From a virus, in IMG/VR virus record IMGVR_UViG_3300045999_006707, positions 1 through 24,505 of that record: DNA of 24,505 nucleotides; one strand, given 5' to 3'. Below, in pieces: positions 6,795 to 12,173 of the stretch. How positions within the stretch are numbered: the stretch's first letter is position 1; the number at the start of each line of letters is the position of its first letter. A program made the position numbers and the translations under genes. Under the pieces are notes generated by a model. That model did not search any database. It was not told where the DNA came from and worked only from the letters and a program-made list of their open reading frames with translations.

Positions 6795-6973
6795 TGAGCG
6801 CAGGCTGGATCTACCAGATCATCAAAGCCTTCCTCGACTTCTTCCGAGAAACCCCACCCACCGATGTCCAGCACGGCCAAGCTCCCAAGGCTCTCAAGGA
6901 TGATCTGGCTGCTCGCGTTGCCGATCTTCCCGGCCTGCCAGCAGACCAAGGTGGTCCTGGTGCCAAACGGTGA
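6794..6973 (+). CDS. Lysis-cassette small protein, possible inner partner of a spanin-like pair
   Basis: The 59-residue product starts at the ATG in a TGATG overlap with the holin stop. An N-terminal amphipathic or weakly hydrophobic helix (GWIYQIIKAFLDFFRE, about 4-19) is followed by a charged PKALKDDLAARVADLPG segment. Its last 110 bases are overlapped in another frame by a putative lipoprotein gene. Overlapping small genes after a holin, one ending in a charged helix and one a lipoprotein, recall Rz/Rz1 spanins, which fuse the inner and outer membranes. The helix is short for a typical i-spanin and lacks a long periplasmic coiled coil, so the role is uncertain. The overlap itself is plain in the sequence. 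Confidence 0.5.
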   Translation: MSAGWIYQIIKAFLDFFRETPPTDVQHGQAPKALKDDLAARVADLPGLPADQGGPGAKR

Positions 6974-7097
6974 CCCGGTGATGCTGGCCAAGCCCACAAA
7001 AGCCAAGGTGTACGCATTCGACAAAGATCAGAAACTCGTGGGGCCATCCACCGTGACACTCCCGGCTGGTTGGTACGCTCTCCCGAAAACCAAGTGA
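6864..7097 (+). CDS. Putative small lipoprotein overlapping the upstream lysis gene
   Basis: With ATG 6864 the product has 77 residues and a plausible lipoprotein signal: basic n-region (Lys6, Arg9, Arg12), hydrophobic IWLLALPIF, then Pro-Ala-Cys with Cys25 as candidate lipidation site. The lipobox is imperfect (Phe and Pro at -3 and -2). An alternative ATG at 6900 has AAGG at 6887-6890 but would remove the basic n-region. The mature part is beta-rich: VVLVPNGDPVMLAKP, KAKVYAFDKDQKLVG and TVTLPAGWYALP. I recall this VPxG...KAKV...LPxGWYxLP pattern from small proteins next to phage holins. An outer-membrane spanin-like or other lysis accessory role is inferred. It overlaps the gene at 6794-6973 by 110 bases in another frame. 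Confidence 0.6.
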   Translation: MSSTAKLPRLSRMIWLLALPIFPACQQTKVVLVPNGDPVMLAKPTKAKVYAFDKDQKLVGPSTVTLPAGWYALPKTK

Positions 7098-7107
7098 TTC
7101 CAACGCT

Positions 7108-7551
7108 ATGTCAATGACCAACGCCGCCGAGGCGGATCTCCTCGACCTCATCTTCATCAACAACAACTGGGGGCACATCGGCAACACCGGTGGCCTACAG
7201 GGATCCTCCGTCGCAGGCTCGTTCTACATCAGCCTCCACACCGCTGACCCCGGAGAAGCCGGAAGCCAGAACACCAACGAGGCCACCTACACAGGCTACG
7301 CCAGAGTCGGCGTCGTTCGCTCCGGTTCCGGCTGGACCCTCACCAGTTCCACCATCAGCAACGCCGCCCTCGTCCAGTTCGCTCAATGCACCGGCGGCAG
7401 CAACACCCTGACCCACTTCGGCATCGGCACCGACAGCGGATCCGGCGCAGGCAACCTCCTCTTCAAGGGCGCACTCACCTCCTCCCTCTCAGTCTCCAAC
7501 GGCATCCAGCCGCAGTTCGCCGCATCAGCCCTCACCGTCACCGTCGATTGA
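7108..7551 (+). CDS. Phage tail fibre-family structural protein (147 residues)
   Basis: The N terminus MSMTNAAEADLLDLIFINNNW, then FYISLHTADPGEAG (about 39-52), TNEATYTGYARVGVVRSGSGW, and a Gly/Ser/Thr beta-rich C-terminal half with HFGIGTDSGSG and LLFKGALTSSLSVSNG match a widespread small phage tail protein family. That family is marked by YxSLHTADPGxAGxQ and YTGYARV. These proteins are thought to be virion components linked to tail fibres or baseplate, but their exact role is not established. The start lacks a Shine-Dalgarno site (leader GATTCCAACGCT). It opens the long beta-rich adhesion region. Confidence 0.75.
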   Translation: MSMTNAAEADLLDLIFINNNWGHIGNTGGLQGSSVAGSFYISLHTADPGEAGSQNTNEATYTGYARVGVVRSGSGWTLTSSTISNAALVQFAQCTGGSNTLTHFGIGTDSGSGAGNLLFKGALTSSLSVSNGIQPQFAASALTVTVD

Positions 7552-7555
7552 TCAT

Positions 7556-7714
7556 GTGGACTACTTCTGCCCCCATTGCTTGCGGCAGTTGTGGCCGCTC
7601 GATGACAACCCCTCCTATCACGTCTGCGGGGAACATCCAGACGGCGTTCCACAAGCTGATCTAGTCCCAAGAAACCCAGAACCAGAGCCTGACTCATGGG
7701 TTTCACCGGAATAA
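7556..7714 (+). CDS. Hidden 52-residue zinc-ribbon protein (GTG or ATT start)
   Basis: Reading from GTG 7556 gives 52 residues ending at TAA 7712-7714. It starts V-D-Y-F-C-P-H-C-L-R-Q-L-W-P, then a short acidic loop and H-V-C-G-E-H-P-D-G. The CPHC (Cys5, Cys8) and VCGEH (Cys24, His27) groups make a credible zinc ribbon, and the remaining residues (NPEPEPDSW) are not shadow-like. The gene fills the gap between two structural genes and overlaps the next start (7696) by 19 bases. A frame beginning at ATG 7554 gives 36 residues without clear character and is the competing reading. No Shine-Dalgarno site is seen. An in-frame ATT at 7547 could also be the start. Function is unknown. Confidence 0.6.
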   Translation: MDYFCPHCLRQLWPLDDNPSYHVCGEHPDGVPQADLVPRNPEPEPDSWVSPE

Positions 7715-8544
7715 TGCCACTCGCTGAAGCAGCGAATTGGCAGTCCTTCTTCTTCAAGACAAGCGTTCCATTCGGAACCGCTTCACGATGGTACGATGCT
7801 GCCGTAGGTGCAGGCACACCCGTGTACCAAGCATACGTCGGTTCACAGTACGAATCGACTCCGATCACGGGTCAATCAAACCAAGGCATCTACCTCGGGC
7901 CAACTCCATCAGCAGGCCAGACCAAACACCTCTTCGCACTCTCAGCAGGCACATCCACAGCATCGGTCCCATTGACCCTGCTACTGGCCGACTACCTCAT
8001 GTTCTATCCGCTGATCGACATGGATTCGCTCGATCCGCAGGACATGACCAATTCACTCAGTCTCACCAGGTACACATCCGGTGAAGGCGTCCAAGCCTAC
8101 TTCGTTGTGGCCGCTCCAATGGTCTCAAACGGAACGGTAACCGTCACCTACACCAACAGCGAAGGCACGTCCAACAGGACAACCACCTTCGGGATAACCT
8201 TCAGCGGCACCATCGGAACCATCGTCAACAACTCCAACTCAACGCTGGTCGCAGGTGCAGCCGCTCCGTTCATCCCGCTCGCCAACGGAGACAGAGGTAT
8301 CCGAAGCATCCAAACCGTCACCTGCAACGCCAGCATGGGCGGATTCTGCAACATCGTTCTGGTCAAACCGCTTGCAACACATCTCATCCGCGAGCAGAAC
8401 ACAGAGGCGGAAACCGTGTTCTTCACAAGCAAGGCCAACTGTGTGCAGATCCAACCGGGCGCATATCTGAACTTCATCGCACTCAACAACACCGCAACGA
8501 CATTCGCGCCACTTCGCGGGTTCGTGCAATTCACCTGGAACTGA
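7696..8544 (+). CDS. Beta-rich virion protein, first of two tandem paralogues
   Basis: This is a 282-residue protein rich in Thr, Ser, Gly, Asn and Ala, with an alternating beta pattern. Blocks shared with the following gene show common descent. SRWYDAAVGAGTP matches GRWYDFSGLGGTP, TKHLFALSA matches TKHILNVSA, APFIPLANGDRG matches GPFLPLASGDTG, and LVKPLATH matches LAKPLLTL. It ends LRGFVQFTWN, matching the neighbour's AVEFGWG. Such proteins often occur as tandem copies in phage tail regions and probably build fibre, collar or baseplate-like parts. The family name is not known to me. The start ATG overlaps the hidden zinc-ribbon gene by 19 bases. No catalytic motif is seen. Confidence 0.75.
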   Translation: MGFTGIMPLAEAANWQSFFFKTSVPFGTASRWYDAAVGAGTPVYQAYVGSQYESTPITGQSNQGIYLGPTPSAGQTKHLFALSAGTSTASVPLTLLLADYLMFYPLIDMDSLDPQDMTNSLSLTRYTSGEGVQAYFVVAAPMVSNGTVTVTYTNSEGTSNRTTTFGITFSGTIGTIVNNSNSTLVAGAAAPFIPLANGDRGIRSIQTVTCNASMGGFCNIVLVKPLATHLIREQNTEAETVFFTSKANCVQIQPGAYLNFIALNNTATTFAPLRGFVQFTWN

Positions 8545-8546
8545 TA

Positions 8547-9428
8547 ATGGGCTTCTCATCCATGGACGATCTCGTCAACGAGATCACGACGAACGGAAAG
8601 TTTCTCCGATCCGATTGGAACAAGATCACCGGTGCCGCCGCATACACCGCTGGTCGATGGTACGACTTCTCGGGCCTTGGCGGCACTCCCATCGCCAACG
8701 CTTGGGCCGGCACCGCACTCGCTTGGAGAACTTGCGACGAAACTACCGGCAACGGCACCCAGATCTTCGGGCTTCCGAACGGCGGCAACGTCAGCACCGA
8801 TACCAAGCACATCCTCAACGTCTCAGCTGTCACCGCCGTCGCCACAGGCGTCCCATCCCAGCTCATGCTCGTGGACCTGCAAGGCTATTGGCCGGGCATC
8901 TCCAACAACTCCGCTGTCGCTCAAACCCTCACCGGAACACCATCCCTCCGCTACACCAACGGAGCCGGATGCCGCTTGTTCTGGGTTCAGACAAGTGCCG
9001 CTGGTGCCACCGCACAGAACATCAGCCTCAGCTACTCGAACACCACGCCCACATCCGGTCGCTCGCTCCCCGTGACTGTTTCCATGACAGCTTCGGCAAT
9101 CGTGGGCCACATCAGCCATTCCGGCACAGCCGCCAACAACTACGGTCCATTCCTCCCGCTCGCTTCCGGTGACACAGGGGTCAGCACCGTGGCCACCGTA
9201 ACCTTCTCCGCCGCCAACACCGGAACAGGAGCCCTCTGCCTCGCCAAACCGCTCCTGACACTCCCGCTCACCACGGCCTCCGTTTCCGCCGAGCGCGATC
9301 TCCTCAACCAGCTTCCAAGCCTGCCTCGCGTCGTCGATGGGGCCTGCCTCGTCTGGCTCTACTTCGCAGGAGCCGCCACCGGTGCCAGCACCAACTTCTA
9401 CGGAGCCGTCGAGTTCGGTTGGGGATGA
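8547..9428 (+). CDS. Beta-rich virion protein, second of two tandem paralogues
   Basis: The protein has 293 residues and starts two bases after the stop of its paralogue. Its N terminus is more typical of a structural protein (MGFSSMDDLVNEITTNGKFL and RSDWNKITG, about 1-29), while the rest aligns by eye with the previous protein along its length. It has the RWYD segment (about 42-45), a TKHILNVSA block, a Gly/Thr/Ser beta core and PFLPLASGDTG. Divergence is high, so the duplication is old or the copies evolve quickly, as expected of host-facing virion parts. Function is likely structural. The two could form a hetero-oligomer. Confidence 0.75.
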   Translation: MGFSSMDDLVNEITTNGKFLRSDWNKITGAAAYTAGRWYDFSGLGGTPIANAWAGTALAWRTCDETTGNGTQIFGLPNGGNVSTDTKHILNVSAVTAVATGVPSQLMLVDLQGYWPGISNNSAVAQTLTGTPSLRYTNGAGCRLFWVQTSAAGATAQNISLSYSNTTPTSGRSLPVTVSMTASAIVGHISHSGTAANNYGPFLPLASGDTGVSTVATVTFSAANTGTGALCLAKPLLTLPLTTASVSAERDLLNQLPSLPRVVDGACLVWLYFAGAATGASTNFYGAVEFGWG

Positions 9429-9431
9429 TAC

Positions 9432-10124
9432 ATGGCCCTCAAGCAGAACACTTCGATCCTGTGCCAGCTACCGCTGCGGCAACGCGGCGGTGACCCAGGC
9501 ACCCTGCGCTCCATGTGGGGGCGCACGGACCTCAGGAATCAAAGCGTAGGCGAAGGCATCAATTCAGAACTGGCCGGCATCCCATACGGCCACCTCGCTC
9601 CATCATCATGGAACCTCCCATACCAAGGAGGAGCCATGTCGGCATACACCTACATCGGTGCCAGCTTCACGGTAGACCCACTCAATCTGGCGGGAGGTGT
9701 CGCGGCAAACGGGTCATCGACAATCACGTTCACCGTCGGGCCTTCGCTGCTCGAACTCATCTCGTCAGCAGCCGGTGATTGCACCGTCACATTCACGGTT
9801 GGCCCAGCCACCCTGCCCGGAGCGATCAACGGATCAGGAAATACCACGGTCACATTCACCGTCGGTCCAGACACCCTCGGGGCCATCATCGACCTGGCAG
9901 GCGGATCCACAGTCACATTCACCGATTCCGGGTCCACAACCGCCATCGGCGTCCTCGCCGGCGACATCAGCCCATTCACACCGCTTTCCCCTGAGAACCT
10001 CGCCGCAGCGGTAATAGCCGCTTCGCAAACCACACCCATCGTGGCCGACGCCAAGAATGTCGTTGGCAACTACAGGGACCAGTGGAGGATCAGATCCACC
10101 TACAAGAACCGTTTACGAACCTGA
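9432..10124 (+). CDS. Repeat-containing virion protein, five 21-residue units
   Basis: This is a 230-residue protein. Residues 1-68 form a distinct N-terminal part (LPLRQRGGDPGTLRSMWGRTD, then PYGHLAPSSWNLPYQGG). Residues 78-182 form five exact-length 21-residue units, each starting with a TFTVGP-like strand. The C terminus is basic (YRDQWRIRSTYKNRLRT). The start ATG follows the previous stop TGA by three bases. An internal in-frame ATG at 9636 has a very strong Shine-Dalgarno site (AAGGAGG at 9625-9631) and could give a shorter product covering only the repeats and tail. Beta-repeat proteins in this position are usually fibre or adhesion components. Confidence 0.7.
   Translation: MALKQNTSILCQLPLRQRGGDPGTLRSMWGRTDLRNQSVGEGINSELAGIPYGHLAPSSWNLPYQGGAMSAYTYIGASFTVDPLNLAGGVAANGSSTITFTVGPSLLELISSAAGDCTVTFTVGPATLPGAINGSGNTTVTFTVGPDTLGAIIDLAGGSTVTFTDSGSTTAIGVLAGDISPFTPLSPENLAAAVIAASQTTPIVADAKNVVGNYRDQWRIRSTYKNRLRT
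9663..9977 (+). repeat. Five tandem 63-base coding repeats (21 residues each)
   Basis: Units start at 9663, 9726, 9789, 9852 and 9915, an exact period of 63 bases. The best conserved block is GTCACATTCACCGTCGG-like and recurs at 9723, 9786, 9849 and 9912. In protein the units begin SFTVDP, TFTVGP, TFTVGP, TFTVGP and TFTDSG. The third and fourth are most similar. Perfect in-frame period and conservation of the first six residues show a beta-repeat module that can expand or contract by recombination. Confidence 0.9.
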
Positions 10125-10125
10125 T

Positions 10126-11415
10126 ATGGGAACACCGCTCACAGGAAGCACCGTAGCATCGACCTACACGTCGCTCCTCAAAACGACGGACAACGCCGCG
10201 CTGACCGCATCGCTCCGCACCATCAGCGATGGCAACGGCAACGATTCCGCGCTCCAGATCTCCTCCGCAGGAGTGGCCAGCACCGGCACCCTCGCAGTCA
10301 CCGGAGCCGCAAGCCTCTCGTCCCTCTCAACCAGCGGAAACATCACCGTCGGAGGCAACTTGGTTGTCACAGGGACCACCACTCTGTCAGCCGGTCTATC
10401 GGTGCCAGGAACTCTGTCCTGCACCGGCAACTTCTCGGTCAACACCAACAAGTTCACCGTCGATGCCACGAGCGGAAATGCTTCCATCCTCGGAACCCTT
10501 GGAGTCACCGGTGCCACCTCGCTCTCAAGCCTTTCAACAAGCGGTGCTGCCACGGTCGGAACCACCCTGGGAGTGACCGGCAACTTCTCCGTCAACAGCA
10601 CCCAGTTCACCGTCGCGGCAGCTACAGGCAACACGGCGGTCGCTGGAACCCTCAATGCGACCGGCAACTTCGAGGTCGGAGCCGCCAAGTTCACCGTCGC
10701 AGCAGCCAGCGGAAACACCGTCGTCGCAGGCACTCTCGATGTCGCCGGCAACACGGCCATCACCGGTGACCTTTCGGTCAATGGCAACACCACCATCGGA
10801 AACGCTTCCGGTGATTCTTTCACCGTCACCGCAGGAACAGTCGCCATCAACAACCTGCCGTCGAAAGCGACTCCGGTAAATGCCGACACCGTAATCATCA
10901 GGGATTCGGCCGCTTCAAATGCGGTCAAGACTGCAACCGTCTCCGCTGTTTCACCGGTCCGATTCGCGTACGCATACGACATCCAGACCGCAACAACCGC
11001 AGGCCAAACGCTTTCGCTGACCACAGGAGTCGGAACCGCAATACAAGAATCGGGGTCGGATTGGATTTACACTTGGACCCCAAAGAACATCGGGAACAAG
11101 GCGATCATCAGGGTTTCAATTCCGGTCAGAATGGGAATTACCGGATACGTTTACGCCGGAATCGTGGAAAACCCGTATTCGGCTCCAGCAAACGTCATCG
11201 CCGTCGGTGGCGTCTACAGCACGGCCGTTTCTCCTGTGAATGTCTTGGTTGAATCCGTGTTCACATCAAGCCAATCAACACACAGCTTCAAGATCTGGCT
11301 CACAGGTCAAACACAGACCGTCGTTGTGGCTGAGAATCCAAGCGGATACTACTTTGGACAGACAGGCACGACGTACCAAGCCAAGGTCCACTTTGAATTG
11401 ATCGAGTTCGCATGA
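10126..11415 (+). CDS. Second tail fibre-like protein with 28-residue repeats
   Basis: The start is placed at the ATG at 10126, one base after the previous stop. A longer frame from 10057 overlaps the upstream gene. The product has 429 residues. Residues about 50-222 are a Thr/Gly/Val/Ser-rich array. Three 28-residue units start at 100, 151 and 179, each with TGNFxV...FTVxA...GNxxVxGTL. An SLSSLSTSG motif appears twice (about 64 and 133). Residues about 243-275 are LPSKATPVNADTVIIRDSA followed by a KTATVSAV strand, resembling the attachment module of the fibre at 5005. The final 140 residues (WIYTWTPKNIGNKAIIRVSIP onward) form a distinct beta domain, probably the receptor-binding tip. Role: host attachment. 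Confidence 0.75.
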   Translation: MGTPLTGSTVASTYTSLLKTTDNAALTASLRTISDGNGNDSALQISSAGVASTGTLAVTGAASLSSLSTSGNITVGGNLVVTGTTTLSAGLSVPGTLSCTGNFSVNTNKFTVDATSGNASILGTLGVTGATSLSSLSTSGAATVGTTLGVTGNFSVNSTQFTVAAATGNTAVAGTLNATGNFEVGAAKFTVAAASGNTVVAGTLDVAGNTAITGDLSVNGNTTIGNASGDSFTVTAGTVAINNLPSKATPVNADTVIIRDSAASNAVKTATVSAVSPVRFAYAYDIQTATTAGQTLSLTTGVGTAIQESGSDWIYTWTPKNIGNKAIIRVSIPVRMGITGYVYAGIVENPYSAPANVIAVGGVYSTAVSPVNVLVESVFTSSQSTHSFKIWLTGQTQTVVVAENPSGYYFGQTGTTYQAKVHFELIEFA

Positions 11416-12173
11416 AACCATCCGAAGTAGCCCAAGCGGCTTGCGACAAGCTGTCCTTCACAGACTCGGCCACCATCACGCTGGCCAACAAGTTCTGCAT
11501 CCGTCGCTACTCGATGATCTGGGACTCGTGCCTCTGGAACGATACCCTCGGAGTCATCTCCACGCCGGTCACCAACGGCACCGAACTCGTCACCCTCGAT
11601 CAGACCGTCACCGCCACCTACGCCTCCGGGTCAGGGTACAACATGTTCCTCGATTTCCCGGTCGCCGCACGGTTCACGGTCACCGGCGAAACCGATGGCA
11701 TCGAGATCCCTGCCGCAGAATGGGTCTCGTTCTTCCAGCTCGATCCAAATACCTGGAACAACGTGGACTCCCGCAAGTCCACCCCCAACAACTTCGTCAA
11801 CTGGGTGCGGATCATCGGGGCTTCCTACGGAGAAGCCGGCGTCCCGCGCATCAAACTCGTCCCAACCCCCAACACCGATGGGACACTCTTCATCCTGGGA
11901 AAGAAGCAGTCCCAGATGCGCCAGTTCGGGGAATCAACGGCCATCTCCAACGACAGCGACTTCGAGCTGCGCGGAGTAGAGAACGCATTGATGGCCTACA
12001 CCGAGGGCGATCTCCTCGAATACTCTCGCCAGTACGCGAAGGCGCAGGCCAAGTTCCAAGAGGGTGCTGCTCAGGTCTCCATCATGAAGGACATGGAGCG
12101 CGGCCAACAGCAGCAGATCAGCCGCATCATCCCTGACAGCCTCTACGACTACACCTTCCAAGACATCCTGTAA
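11412..12173 (+). CDS. Head-tail adaptor / tail tubular protein A-like
   Basis: This 253-residue protein starts in an ATGA overlap with the fibre gene. The N terminus (MKPSEVAQAACDKLSFTDSA) starts a helix, and the core has the mixed pattern RRYSMIWDSCLWNDTLG. A beta sandwich-like middle follows, then NNFVNWVRIIGASYGEAGVPRIKLVPTP, and a helical C terminus with AYTEGDLLEYSRQYAKAQAKF. That layout and its position immediately before a nozzle-like protein match podovirus adaptor proteins, the T7 gp11 role between portal and nozzle. No specific family signature is certain. The C-terminal Gln-rich QQQQISRII segment may form the interacting helix. Confidence 0.6.
   Translation: MKPSEVAQAACDKLSFTDSATITLANKFCIRRYSMIWDSCLWNDTLGVISTPVTNGTELVTLDQTVTATYASGSGYNMFLDFPVAARFTVTGETDGIEIPAAEWVSFFQLDPNTWNNVDSRKSTPNNFVNWVRIIGASYGEAGVPRIKLVPTPNTDGTLFILGKKQSQMRQFGESTAISNDSDFELRGVENALMAYTEGDLLEYSRQYAKAQAKFQEGAAQVSIMKDMERGQQQQISRIIPDSLYDYTFQDIL

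Noticed and set aside
7554-7664. 36-codon frame from ATG 7554
   Set aside because: Its product has no clear character, whereas the overlapping GTG frame gives a zinc-ribbon pattern. It cannot be wholly excluded.
9663-9977. CRISPR-like regularly spaced repeat
   Set aside because: The repeat is in frame at exactly 63 bases, encodes a beta-repeat protein, and the unit is not made of identical repeats with unrelated spacers.
10057-10125. Upstream extension of the second fibre gene
   Set aside because: It overlaps the end of the previous gene in another frame; the ATG at 10126 follows that stop directly and gives a natural N terminus.
5005-11415. Diversity-generating retroelement acting on the fibre genes
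   Set aside because: No reverse transcriptase, template repeat or variable repeat pair is visible in the window.
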